Assembly (NCBI GenBank): GCA_001825665.1
Contig: MHXZ01000071.1
Span: 1 to 46,556, forward strand
Source of the DNA: Planctomycetes bacterium GWF2_41_51
Lineage (GTDB): Bacteria; Planctomycetota; Phycisphaerae; Sedimentisphaerales; UBA12454
DNA: 46,556 nucleotides
Direction of reading: 5' to 3'
Shown here: piece by piece, positions 8,611 through 16,964 of the stretch
How the letters are laid out: the number at the start of each line of letters is the position of its first letter
How positions within the stretch are numbered: position 1 is the first letter of the stretch
The notes under the pieces: generated by a model
Database searches by the model: none
What the model saw: the letters and a program-made list of their open reading frames with translations, nothing else
Told to the model about the DNA's origin: nothing
Position numbers and translations under genes: made by a program

Positions 8611-9324
8611 ATGGAGCAAAGGAAAATGGAAGATCGGGCGATAGGTATAGCAACAGGCATACAATCTGAGTATGAAGATTTTAAAAACATCCATGAGCTT
8701 TTCTCATACCTATATGATCACAGGTTCGAGCAGATAAGCAATACTTACACAAAGCAAACCCAACTAATTGAAAATGCTAATTATTTTTGGTCTCTCATTA
8801 TCAAACTATGCAACAAATTTAAAATTCCACTTGTAATAGGTGCCCACGATATTGAAAACCTTTTTCATGGATTTGATACTGAAACAATAGAGGAATTTCG
8901 CAAAAGCAAAAGGTATTTTGGCATTCATATAAAGAAAATTATTGCTGTAGAAGAAGATCTACTGATTCATTCGATAAAATCGATTTTTGATACGTTGCTG
9001 GCTCGTTTAGAACTTGAATTGAAAAAGGGATCACAAAAAAGCATTGAACATCCGCACACACAAATTGAACAATATACTGATTCACTCGCCAATTGTCAGA
9101 CTTTAACTAATACAGATACGAATATTCTGATGGCGATGAACAGCAATCCCCAAAAATCCATGCTCAAAGTAGATATCATAATAGCTGCCGGTCATCAAAA
9201 ATATGCCGTGCTGCAAAGCCTCAAACGTCTTGAATCCATGGGGATGGTCTATAAACCAGAAAATGCTAAACGCAAAGGATGGGCTCTTACCGACAAAGGC
9301 ATTTTAACCGCTGACAATTTATAA
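8611..9324 (+). CDS. Unrecognised protein with C-terminal winged-helix-like segment
   Basis: The function is not recognised. The 237-residue protein is acidic to neutral and mostly helical. Residues of about 165-235 (TDTNILMAMNSNPQKSM, then KYAVLQSLKRLESMGMV and KGWALTDKG) have the rhythm of a MarR/winged-helix DNA-binding domain: a recognition-helix-like run, then a wing ending in an L-T-x-K-G turn. That makes a regulator plausible, and its place between the CRISPR locus and the replication genes is where a lysogeny regulator would sit. A second in-frame ATG at 8626 is preceded by AAAGGA and may be the real start. No enzyme motif, signal peptide or membrane segment is visible. Confidence 0.6.
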   Translation: MEQRKMEDRAIGIATGIQSEYEDFKNIHELFSYLYDHRFEQISNTYTKQTQLIENANYFWSLIIKLCNKFKIPLVIGAHDIENLFHGFDTETIEEFRKSKRYFGIHIKKIIAVEEDLLIHSIKSIFDTLLARLELELKKGSQKSIEHPHTQIEQYTDSLANCQTLTNTDTNILMAMNSNPQKSMLKVDIIIAAGHQKYAVLQSLKRLESMGMVYKPENAKRKGWALTDKGILTADNL

Positions 9325-9430
9325 TTTCAATACCAGAATCAGATTTAACACAGAGATTCTCTGTCATCAGATTTATTTATTTTTTATCCTCATAGCAAAA
9401 CTCATACCTAAAAACAAAAGTTTTTCAAAA

Positions 9431-9567
9431 TCAGCCCTTAACCAGACCTTAGCATGCAAAATTGGCTCTTAATCAGCCCTTAACCAAAATTTGCCATAAA
9501 AACTCACATCAACCCTCGCAAAATCAGCCCTTAATCAGCCCTTAATTGGCTCTTAATCAGACCCAAG
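9431..9567 (+). repeat. Iteron-like cluster of 11-bp repeats, consensus TCAGCCCTTAA
   Basis: Eight 11-bp units fall in three groups. One is a pair at 9431 and 9442, the second a pair at 9462 and 9473. The third is four in tandem at 9524, 9535, 9546 and 9557. Exact copies of TCAGCCCTTAA are at 9431, 9473, 9524 and 9535. The others are variants such as TTGGCTCTTAA. The 11-bp period puts them on one face of the helix. They lie just before the DUF1580 gene. Operators for a phage repressor or an origin are both possible. Confidence 0.8.
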
Positions 9568-9614
9568 CGTTTTTCTTTTATGGCAAAATGGCCCTCGTTG
9601 AAAGGTTTATAACG

Positions 9615-9968
9615 ATGGCGATTGATTGGAAAACTGAAGAAATTATCTGTTTGAGCGAAGCGGCAAAACGGCTCAAAGTTGATAACTCCACTGTATGGCG
9701 ATGGTGCCATCGCGGGCTTGGCGGTATTTACCTGGAATATAAAAGCGTTGGAGTCCAAACATTTACCACTATCGATTGCATAGAAACGTTCTTAATTGCA
9801 TTAACAGAGAAAAATATTGATTACCACCAGAAAGTTTTTTCACAGCGGCTAAAAATTAAGAAAACTAAAAGAGCATCGCAGCATCAGCGGGAGGCTGACA
9901 GCGCCAAAGCAATCCTTCTTCGCGCAAAAATCCTTCGAGATGACAAGCCAAAGGCGGCATCTATATGA
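9615..9968 (+). CDS. DUF1580-like helix-turn-helix protein
   Basis: This is a small DNA-binding protein of the DUF1580 type, a family found mainly in planctomycetes and their phages. It is 117 residues long. The N-terminus ICLSEAAKRLKVDNSTVWRWCHRGLGG is a MerR/excisionase-like helix-turn-helix. It is followed by the strand pattern YLEYKSVGVQTFTT and the helix IDCIETFLIALTEKN, then a basic tail. I chose ATG 9615, with GAAAGG 10 bp upstream, because it gives the family-typical start MAIDW. Earlier in-frame starts would run into the repeat cluster. The 11-bp repeats immediately upstream are natural candidates for its binding sites, which would make it an autoregulator or initiator; that is inference. 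Confidence 0.8.
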   Translation: MAIDWKTEEIICLSEAAKRLKVDNSTVWRWCHRGLGGIYLEYKSVGVQTFTTIDCIETFLIALTEKNIDYHQKVFSQRLKIKKTKRASQHQREADSAKAILLRAKILRDDKPKAASI

Positions 9969-10016
9969 ATACGCAAAAGAGATAAAAACTAATTTTTAAT
10001 ACGAAAGGTCATTTTT

Positions 10017-10799
10017 ATGAATGTATTTGAAACCATACGAACAGGCAAACGCCAATCACCACCGCGAATATTACTTTACGGTACAGAAGGAATCGGCAAA
10101 TCAACATTTGCATCCGAGGCACCAAATCCAATCTTTATTCCGACCGAGGATGGCCTGGCAGAAATTGATTGTGCATCATTTCCAGTGGCAAAAAAATATA
10201 CAGATGTTGAAAACTATTTGTCCGCACTAATTGACCAGCCGCATGACTATCAAAGCGTCGTAATTGACAGCTGCGATTGGCTTGAGCAGCTTATCTGGGA
10301 TGAGCTATGCCAGCTATCTCACTCATCTACTATCGAAAAAGTCGACGGCGGCTACGGTAAAGGCTATATCGCTGCCCTGGGCTTTTGGCGTCAGGTCATT
10401 GACACGATTGATACTCTTCGCACGCAGCGGAATATGGCTGTGATATTGATTTCACATGCCAAGGTCGAAAGATTCGAAGACCCTGAATCATCTTCGTACG
10501 ACCGCTTCGCACCAAGACTTCATAAACATGCTACCGCCCTGCTTACAGAATGGAGCGATGCAGTACTGTTTGCCGCTCGAAAGTTCCGTACCGAAAGCGA
10601 AGATATCGGTTTCGGACGAGAACGGACTATCGCAGTTGGCATTGGCAAAGATGGCGGCGAGAGAATAATCCGCACCGTTGGCGGACCATCATGTATCGCA
10701 AAGAATCGCTATAACCTACCGTATGAACTTCCTCTATCGTGGGATGCATTCATCGGTTCATTAACTACAACCAATTTATCAGAAAAGGAAAATCACTAA
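10017..10799 (+). CDS. Phage RecA-like ATPase (AAA_24 type)
   Basis: This protein is a nucleotide-binding RecA-fold ATPase of the kind phages use for recombination or annealing (the Sak3/Sak4-like AAA_24 group). In the 260 residues, Walker A is GTEGIGKS at residues 22-29. A Walker B-like YQSVVIDSCDWLE lies near residue 80, and VILISHAKVERFED near 145 is a sensor-like strand. It heads a tightly spaced replication-recombination cluster. The next gene starts two bases after its stop and is a DUF669 protein, a pairing common in phage genomes. I infer a role in phage DNA recombination or replication. The exact reaction cannot be told from sequence. Confidence 0.85.
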   Translation: MNVFETIRTGKRQSPPRILLYGTEGIGKSTFASEAPNPIFIPTEDGLAEIDCASFPVAKKYTDVENYLSALIDQPHDYQSVVIDSCDWLEQLIWDELCQLSHSSTIEKVDGGYGKGYIAALGFWRQVIDTIDTLRTQRNMAVILISHAKVERFEDPESSSYDRFAPRLHKHATALLTEWSDAVLFAARKFRTESEDIGFGRERTIAVGIGKDGGERIIRTVGGPSCIAKNRYNLPYELPLSWDAFIGSLTTTNLSEKENH

Positions 10800-10800
10800 C

Positions 10801-11256
10801 ATGGCAAATTTAAATGGCTTTAACGCAAACAACGTAGAACCGGCAGCTGATTTTGATCCGATCCCGGCGGCAAAATATCTGGCTGTTATAACCAATTCGG
10901 AATTTAAACCGACAAAGAATAACAGCGGCAATTATCTGGAACTAACATTTCAGGTCATCGAGGGTGAGTACAAGAACAGGCTTTTATGGGCCAGGCTCAA
11001 CCTTGATCATCCAAACGAAACTACCTCCAAGATTTCACGGGGGCAGTTGGCTGCAATATGTAAATCGATCGGCGTGATGACGCCTCGTGACAGTGCCGAA
11101 TTGCACAACCTCCCGCTGATGATCAATGTCAAACTAAAAAAACGAAGTGACACAAACGAATTGGTCAATGAAATACGCGGTTATTCAGCTAAAGAAACTG
11201 CTGCTGTTCAAAACAGCAGTCCAGCTGCCAGAGGTGTCGCACCCTGGAAACGCTGA
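10801..11256 (+). CDS. DUF669 phage protein, probable ssDNA-binding partner
   Basis: The 151-residue protein matches the DUF669 pattern. It has the opening AADFDPIPAAKYLAVITNSEFKPTKNNSGNYLELTFQV, then a beta-rich OB-like core (YKNRLLWARLNLDHPNE) and the helix ISRGQLAAICKSIGV. Members sit beside AAA_24 ATPases in phages and are thought to bind single-stranded DNA or assist recombination. The C-terminus ends APWKR, a common tail in this family. It lies 2 bp after the ATPase gene. Its stop TGA overlaps the proposed CTG start of the resolvase gene. Confidence 0.82.
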   Translation: MANLNGFNANNVEPAADFDPIPAAKYLAVITNSEFKPTKNNSGNYLELTFQVIEGEYKNRLLWARLNLDHPNETTSKISRGQLAAICKSIGVMTPRDSAELHNLPLMINVKLKKRSDTNELVNEIRGYSAKETAAVQNSSPAARGVAPWKR

Positions 11257-11630
11257 CAATAACGCTGCCATATCCGCCAAGTATTAATCATTATTTCAAG
11301 CGGCGTGGAAACAGAACGTTTATAGGGCATGAAGGCATGATATTTCGGAATCGTGTTTGCAATGCCCTTATGGCGGCAAAGGTAACTCCGATGATGGGTA
11401 TGCTCGCAATGAAGGTCCGGGCATACCCACCGGATAAACGAAAACGCGATATCGACAATATTCAAAAACCGCTTCTTGATGCATTGGAAAAAGGCATGGC
11501 CTTTTATAACGATTGCCAGATTAAACATCTGACTACCGTTATGAAAGATCCGGTCAAGTATGGCAAAACAATAGTAACGATAAGGAAGATCAATGATAGA
11601 GCTCCGGGGATATCAAAAACAGGCTGTTGA
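11253..11630 (+). CDS. rusA: RusA-like Holliday junction resolvase with a non-standard start
   Basis: RusA-family endonucleases cut Holliday junctions during phage recombination. The recognisable N-terminus (TLPYPPSINHYFKRRGNRT) and catalytic part (RKRDIDNIQKPLLDALEKG, with the conserved Asp/Asn and Lys) are in one frame. The first ATG (11337) lies after the N-terminal motif. No ATG, GTG or TTG occurs upstream in this frame back to a stop at 11190. The best start is CTG 11253, which overlaps the DUF669 stop as CTGA, like the usual ATGA coupling, with GGAAA just upstream. ATA 11259 is an alternative. The length from CTG is 125 residues, normal for the family. The 3' end overlaps the helicase start by 38 bp. 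Confidence 0.85.
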   Translation: MTITLPYPPSINHYFKRRGNRTFIGHEGMIFRNRVCNALMAAKVTPMMGMLAMKVRAYPPDKRKRDIDNIQKPLLDALEKGMAFYNDCQIKHLTTVMKDPVKYGKTIVTIRKINDRAPGISKTGC

Positions 11631-13272
11631 AGCCTGTTATAAATATTTAAAAGAACGCGATGGTAACAGCTGCATTGTATTGCCGACAGGTTCGGGCAAA
11701 AGCGTAGTCCTTGCCCAAATATGTAGTGATGCGGTTTCATTATGGAAAGGCCGGGTAGTTGTTCTTGCGCACGTGCAGGAACTTATCGAACAAAATGCCG
11801 GAAAAATAAAACATTTTCTCGGCGATAATTTTGTCGGAATTTATTCTGCGGGCTTAAAGCAGAAAGATATGCACCAGCCTGTGATAGCAGCTTCGATTCA
11901 ATCTATATATAAAAAGGCATTTGATTTTGAGCCATTTGATTTAATCATAATAGACGAATCGCATCTAATTTCTACGAACGGTGATGGTATGTATTTATCA
12001 TTCCTCAGCGATGCGAAAATCATGAATCCGAATATCAGACTAATAGGCTGTACTGCCACACCATACCGCACAGAAAGCGGAATGATATGCGGGCCAGATA
12101 AAATCCTGAATGAAATCTGCTACGAAGTAGGAATTAAAGAATTAATTCGTGACGGGTTTCTATGCCCTTTGCGCAGCAAAGCTTCAAAGACCAAGGTTGA
12201 TACAAGCAGTCTGCATATTCGAGCGGGAGAATTTATAGCAGCTGAAATGCAGGATCTTATGGATACGGATGCACGAGTAAAAACCGCGTGTTCTGAAATA
12301 CTCGAATATACCCAGGATCGGAAAGCGGTTCTTATTTTTGCAACAGGTGTAGCTCACGGCAAGCACATTCAAAAAATATTGCAGCAAGAGCACAACATTG
12401 AATGTGGATTTGTTTCAGGTGATAGTCCCGATGGCTGGCGGAGAAAGATGATTGATGATTTTCAAAGCGGCGCACTGAAATACTTATGCAATGTAAATGT
12501 TTTAACCACAGGCTTTGATGCCCCCAACATCGATTGTATTGCAATGCTGCGTCCAACCATGAGTACAGGGCTTTATGTTCAAATGGTCGGGAGAGGAAGC
12601 AGGATTTGTGATGGCAAAGAAGATTGCCTGGTTCTCGATTTTGGAGGCAATATTCTCCGCCATGGGCCGATTGATTGTTTGAAAATAAATAAAGTATTTT
12701 CAAAAGGTAGTGGCGATGCCCCGGCGAAAGAATGTCCTGAGTGCAATGAAATTGTTCATGCCGCATATTCCAAGTGCCCATCATGCGGGTACGATTTCCC
12801 ACCGCCGGAAAAATCAAAGCACGATACCAAGGCAAGCTCTGAAAGCGTTCTTTCGGGAGAAGTAACTGTTGAAGAGTTTGATGTTCAAGAGGTGCTTTAT
12901 AACGTTCATACAAAAAGAAAAGCTGATGAAGATGCGCCAAAAACAATGCGTGTTCAATATAAGGTTGGCCTGGAAAGATATATTCCTGAATGGATATGTT
13001 TTGAACATAGCGGTTATGCTCGTCAAATAGCAGAAAAATGGTGGATACAAAGATCCAATGAAGATGTGCCGGAGCAATCTGACCTCGCTGTATTTTTTGC
13101 ACAAAATAGGAGATTAAAAGAGCCTGTAAAAATAATGGTAAAAAAAGTTTCGGGTGAGAAGTTCGAAAGAATAGTCAGCTACCAATTCGAAGATCCGCAA
13201 GTTTCAGATTGGCAATTTGAAAAGCAAGTTCCTGATTATATTTATGACAACAATGATGAAATCCCCTTTTAG
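11593..13272 (+). CDS. SF2 DNA helicase (DEAD/DEAH-like) with zinc ribbon
   Basis: This is an ATP-dependent superfamily 2 helicase of the type found in phage replication modules. The 559 residues carry a Q-motif-like LRGYQKQAV. Motif I is PTGSGKS (residues 31-37) and motif II is IIIDESH near 119. Motif III is GCTATPYRT, and motifs V/VI are NVLTTGFDAPNID and YVQMVGRGSRI. After the helicase core comes a four-Cys zinc ribbon (CPECNEI and CPSCGYDF), then a C-terminal domain of about 170 residues that I cannot name. The start ATG has AAGGAAG upstream and overlaps the resolvase gene. The acidic tail (YDNNDEIPF) may bind a single-stranded DNA-binding protein; that is inference from resemblance to SSB tips. 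Confidence 0.93.
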   Translation: MIELRGYQKQAVEACYKYLKERDGNSCIVLPTGSGKSVVLAQICSDAVSLWKGRVVVLAHVQELIEQNAGKIKHFLGDNFVGIYSAGLKQKDMHQPVIAASIQSIYKKAFDFEPFDLIIIDESHLISTNGDGMYLSFLSDAKIMNPNIRLIGCTATPYRTESGMICGPDKILNEICYEVGIKELIRDGFLCPLRSKASKTKVDTSSLHIRAGEFIAAEMQDLMDTDARVKTACSEILEYTQDRKAVLIFATGVAHGKHIQKILQQEHNIECGFVSGDSPDGWRRKMIDDFQSGALKYLCNVNVLTTGFDAPNIDCIAMLRPTMSTGLYVQMVGRGSRICDGKEDCLVLDFGGNILRHGPIDCLKINKVFSKGSGDAPAKECPECNEIVHAAYSKCPSCGYDFPPPEKSKHDTKASSESVLSGEVTVEEFDVQEVLYNVHTKRKADEDAPKTMRVQYKVGLERYIPEWICFEHSGYARQIAEKWWIQRSNEDVPEQSDLAVFFAQNRRLKEPVKIMVKKVSGEKFERIVSYQFEDPQVSDWQFEKQVPDYIYDNNDEIPF

Positions 13273-13286
13273 CACCAGGAGAAACT

Positions 13287-15575
13287 ATGCCCAACATTAG
13301 AGAAACTTCTTTAGCTTACCTCCAGGCAGGTCTTTGCGTTTTACCGGCGAATGTGCAGCTAAAATTTGCCGCATTATCAGGGTGGAAAGAATTTCAGCAG
13401 CGCCTGCCGTATGACTGCGAATTAAACAACTGGTTCGGCAATGGCAATACTGGCGTATGTATTGTAACCGGTAAAGTCTCCGGCAATCTTGAAATGATAG
13501 ATTTCGATCTGAAGGCCCAGGCATACAAAAAATGGTACGATCTTGTGCAAAGCCAGTCACCGGGCCTGATTGAAAGGATAGTAATTGAAAGATCACAGTC
13601 AGGCGGTTTGCATGTAATTTACCGCTGCCAGGACGAGGTATGCGGTAATATGAAACTTGCGCAGCAGAAGGTTATCCTGCCCTCAGAGAATGAGGCTGAG
13701 GTTTGCAGTAAAAAATATAAACCGCGCAGGGATAAGGATGGAAACTGGTTTATTATTCTTACACTTATTGAAACTCGCGGCGAGGGTGGATTATTTTTAT
13801 GTGCGCCCTCAGCGGGTTATGAATTAATCCAGGGCGAGTTTACATCAATACCTGTTTTATCTACTGACCAGCGTGATATTTTACTACAGGCCGCATGGTC
13901 TCTAAATGAATTCATACCGGAACCGCAGCCTGAACCTGCTGCACCAATTTCTAATAATTCCCTTCGGCCCGGTGATGATTACAACGCTGGCGGCGATTTT
14001 AAAGCTGTTCTCGTTTCACACGGCTGGGCTTTAGCCCAATCAGGAGAAAGTGAGCGTTGGCGGCGGCCCGGAAAATCCATTGGCTGGTCGGCGTCAATCA
14101 AGGATAGAACATTTTATGTATTTTCAACAAATGCATATCCATTTGAAAGTGAAAAGGCATATTCACCTTTCGGGATTTATACGCTGCTGGAACATAATGG
14201 TGATTACAGCAAGGCTGCAAAGGCACTGGCAACGCAGGGTTTCGGGAAAAGTGAAGATACAAGCGGAGTTGATATTTCCAATATCACAAGTGAGGATACC
14301 GCTTATGATACCGAACCTGCCGCTTCCGATCCGGGACCGATGCCGCATGAATTATTAAATGTGCCTGGATTTGTAAACCAACTGCGTGATTTTATGATGG
14401 AGACCGCCCCGCACCCGGAGCCTGTACTATCGTTTTTTGGGGCACTTGGCCAGCAGGCACATTTGGCAGGCAGAAAGGTCCGGGACGATAATGATAACCG
14501 CACTAATTTATATATTTTAAATCTCGCATATCCCGGCTGCGGGAAAGATCACCCCAGAAAAGTTAACAGCAGGATTCTGCAAACCTTAGGGCACGACACC
14601 ACAACCGCTGACGGTTTTGCAAGCGGTGAAGGTATTGAAGATAAATTATTTATGCACCCGGCATCGCTGTTTCAGACCGATGAAATAGATTCCCTTATTA
14701 CAGCGACATCAAAAGGCAAAGATTCACGAATCGATATGATTATGAACATCCTTTTAAAGATGTTCTCATCCTCAAATTCGATATATACAACACGATTAAA
14801 GGCAGGCAAAAAGGATGGTGGAACTATTGACCAGCCATCTCTGACAATATACGGAACCGCAGTCCCGGAAAATTACTATCAGGCACTATCAAGCAAGATG
14901 CTCACCAACGGTTTTTTCGCACGAATGCTGGTTGTTGAGGCAGGACTAAGAGCACCTGAGCAGGAAGCGACATTTTGCGAAATTCCCGAATCGATTATTC
15001 GAGCGGCTAAATATTGGGTTGAATTCAAACCCGGCACTGGCAACTTTGCTAATTTCCATCCCGTTGCTGTTTGTGTACCTCACAGCGAAGCCGCCAAGGC
15101 GATGCAGCGGACCTTTGGCAGAACCGCTGACAGCATGTACGACAAGGCCCAGGAACAAGCGGATCTTGTCACGATGGCTATATGGGGCAGAGCAGCTGAA
15201 AAAGCAAGAAGACTTGCGCTGATTTACAGCTGTAGTGAGAACGCAATAAATCCTGTTATCACAGAGGCAGCGGTTCAGTGGGCAACAAGCCTTGTTACAT
15301 ATACTACCGAACGCATGCTTTATATGGCATCTCAATATGTATGTGAAAGTGATTTCCATTCCAGTTGCCAGAAACTGCTTCGAGTTCTTCGCCAGTGGCA
15401 CAAAAGCAAAGGCAATGAATGGATGCCGTTCTGGCAACTCAATAGAAAACTGCCATGGTCACAGCGCGAACATGAGGAAGTAAGGCAAACGTTAGTAAAT
15501 CAGCGCAAAATTGAATATGCAGAAGAGGCAACTGGCGGAACGCCAAAACGACTTTATAGGTTGGTGAAACTATGA
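13287..15575 (+). CDS. Primase-polymerase / DUF3987-like helicase fusion
   Basis: This is a replication initiator-type protein of 762 residues. The N-terminal 200 residues resemble the archaeo-eukaryotic primase-polymerase (Prim-Pol) domain: LAYLQAGLCVLPAN, the metal-binding-like LEMIDFDLK and SQSGGLHVIYRC. A linker carries a small domain with GWALAQSGE and RRPGKSIGWSA. From about residue 350 a DUF3987-like ATPase follows, with a P-loop-like AYPGCGKDH, the Walker B-like LFQTDEIDSLI and the segment MFSSSNSIYTTR. Such fusions prime and unwind phage DNA. It ends the replication operon, and the candidate origin starts within 25 bp of its stop. The P-loop has Asp where Thr or Ser is usual. Confidence 0.88.
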   Translation: MPNIRETSLAYLQAGLCVLPANVQLKFAALSGWKEFQQRLPYDCELNNWFGNGNTGVCIVTGKVSGNLEMIDFDLKAQAYKKWYDLVQSQSPGLIERIVIERSQSGGLHVIYRCQDEVCGNMKLAQQKVILPSENEAEVCSKKYKPRRDKDGNWFIILTLIETRGEGGLFLCAPSAGYELIQGEFTSIPVLSTDQRDILLQAAWSLNEFIPEPQPEPAAPISNNSLRPGDDYNAGGDFKAVLVSHGWALAQSGESERWRRPGKSIGWSASIKDRTFYVFSTNAYPFESEKAYSPFGIYTLLEHNGDYSKAAKALATQGFGKSEDTSGVDISNITSEDTAYDTEPAASDPGPMPHELLNVPGFVNQLRDFMMETAPHPEPVLSFFGALGQQAHLAGRKVRDDNDNRTNLYILNLAYPGCGKDHPRKVNSRILQTLGHDTTTADGFASGEGIEDKLFMHPASLFQTDEIDSLITATSKGKDSRIDMIMNILLKMFSSSNSIYTTRLKAGKKDGGTIDQPSLTIYGTAVPENYYQALSSKMLTNGFFARMLVVEAGLRAPEQEATFCEIPESIIRAAKYWVEFKPGTGNFANFHPVAVCVPHSEAAKAMQRTFGRTADSMYDKAQEQADLVTMAIWGRAAEKARRLALIYSCSENAINPVITEAAVQWATSLVTYTTERMLYMASQYVCESDFHSSCQKLLRVLRQWHKSKGNEWMPFWQLNRKLPWSQREHEEVRQTLVNQRKIEYAEEATGGTPKRLYRLVKL

Positions 15576-15597
15576 AACCCATTGATTTTTTATATAG

Positions 15598-15821
15598 CCC
15601 TATTGCACCTATTGTTTTTGGCATTTTCAGCCTATTGCAACTTATTGCTAACCTATTGTATATGCCGGTAAGCAATAGGTTTGAATCGCAAGTATATGGA
15701 AATATATATATTTATAAAAAATATATATACCTATTAACCTATTTCCATATATACACCCTCACATTCATTTTTTTGGGCTTTTTTCATGCGCGCTACGCGT
15801 GCGCGCGCGAGGCAATAGGTT
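15598..15821. repeat. Origin-like block: CCTATTG/CAATAGG repeats with an AT-rich inverted repeat
   Basis: Directly after the primase-helicase gene lies a 317-bp stretch without a credible gene. CCTATTG or its complement CAATAGG occurs at least six times, with CCTATT variants between. Two copies (gcaataggttt) are inverted relative to the rest. Inside is a long AT-rich inverted repeat: arms GTATATGGAAATA and TATTTCCATATA at about 15693-15753 around an A/T-only core. A GC-rich alternating segment (CGCGCTACGCGTGCGCGCGCG, near 15790-15810) follows. Repeats, an AT-rich unwinding-type segment and the neighbouring primase together suggest a replication origin. Confidence 0.65.
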
Positions 15822-15892
15822 TTCCCCATAGTCAGTGCAGCTGGCATTGTGCCAGTTTATTTAAATAAACACTTTTTTTTAGGAGTACAGAA

Positions 15893-16525
15893 ATGAAATG
15901 GTTAGAAAAAATTACGAAATGGGATATTGCGATTTTAGCAATTATCGTAGTCACAGTTGCATCGTTATGGCTGGGTGGATGTGAAAGCATAAATATCACA
16001 CCCTACGATCTTCAAAGCTTAGCTGATCAGACCAGCGAGCTAAGTAGCCAGGTGGATCAATTTCAGCAGCAGACTCAGGCGACATTGGAGACGCTCAAAC
16101 AAAACGGAGCTATCGATGGCAACACAATCGCGAAAGTTGAAAAGCTCCAGAGCACAATCAATGCAGTTCAGGATAAGACGCAGGTTATCGCAGGAGCGAT
16201 CAAAAACGCGCAGTACACAAATCCTGATGATGGCCTGACAACTGTATTGCAGGGAGCAAGAGCAGCAAACGCGGCAAGCACGCCGTTTAATCCCTATGCG
16301 CCTCTGATTGATATTGGTCTTGGACTCGCAGCGGCGTTTGCAGCTGGGGTAGCTAAAAAGAATGCTCAAAAAGCAGCCGAGGCACAGGCAAAGTACGAAG
16401 CCCACAAACAAGGTGTTGAGTTGACTATGAAACAAGTTTCACAATCAACAGTTCCGGAAGTTAAATCAGTTGAAACACAGCTTTATCAGAATATTGGTGA
16501 AGCAAGATTAATAAAGAAGAACTAA
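15893..16525 (+). CDS. Phage-borne lipoprotein with coiled coil
   Basis: The 210-residue product has an N-terminal membrane segment ending in a lipobox (LAIIVVTVASLWLGGC, Cys30), so it is probably lipid-anchored and exported. The middle (about 40-110) is a heptad-rich coiled coil (LADQTSELSSQVDQFQQQT). A second hydrophobic segment (IDIGLGLAAAFAAGVAKK) near residue 145 is followed by a Lys/Ala helix. The start follows a T-run and AGGAG. Its job is not recognised. A spanin-like lysis protein or a superinfection-exclusion lipoprotein would fit the topology, but no homology supports either. The next gene overlaps its stop by one base (TAATG). Confidence 0.7.
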   Translation: MKWLEKITKWDIAILAIIVVTVASLWLGGCESINITPYDLQSLADQTSELSSQVDQFQQQTQATLETLKQNGAIDGNTIAKVEKLQSTINAVQDKTQVIAGAIKNAQYTNPDDGLTTVLQGARAANAASTPFNPYAPLIDIGLGLAAAFAAGVAKKNAQKAAEAQAKYEAHKQGVELTMKQVSQSTVPEVKSVETQLYQNIGEARLIKKN

Positions 16526-16809
16526 TGAAAGCCGAGCAATTAATCATGTTAGAGCATTTTCTTAAAACTACATCTAATGCCGTAAGGAAATGCGTTGTCT
16601 GTAGTGAACCGCTTGGCAAGAATCATAAATGCTCGAAAGAAGGCGAAGCGAGGTTTAATCATAATCTCTCTAACAGACAATATAAGCAGATATCTATAAG
16701 GCGTCAGAGATATGGCCAAGGACTTACCTTCGATCAAAAGCTCTATGATGCATTTAATGTGTTTAATAATGAGCCAATAGATGATTGCTCTAACGCTGAT
16801 ACGCTGTGA
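16525..16809 (+). CDS. Small zinc-finger-like phage protein
   Basis: This is an unrecognised 94-residue protein. The segment CVVCSEPLGKNHKC offers two Cys, a His and a final Cys that could bind zinc. It is followed by a basic stretch (RFNHNLSNRQYKQISIRRQRYGQG), suggesting nucleic-acid contact. The ATG overlaps the stop of the lipoprotein gene, so it is probably co-translated with it. No signal peptide or membrane segment is present. Confidence 0.6.
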   Translation: MKAEQLIMLEHFLKTTSNAVRKCVVCSEPLGKNHKCSKEGEARFNHNLSNRQYKQISIRRQRYGQGLTFDQKLYDAFNVFNNEPIDDCSNADTL

Positions 16810-16964
16810 CCGCACACGTTGGCACAGGTGCGTTGTTTGATATACAAGTGGAGGTGTGCTTGAAAATAAAAAACGATGCATCTTGTGGCAACGTGGCGCG
16901 ATGAGCGGATGTGAATAAAAAGTTATTTATCAATTTTGAAAGTAGAAACGGAGTTTTTAGCAAA

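Noticed and set aside
15572..15868. 98-codon frame after the primase-helicase
   Set aside because: Its content follows from the repeated CCTATTG words and A/T runs; the DNA is better explained as an origin-like region.
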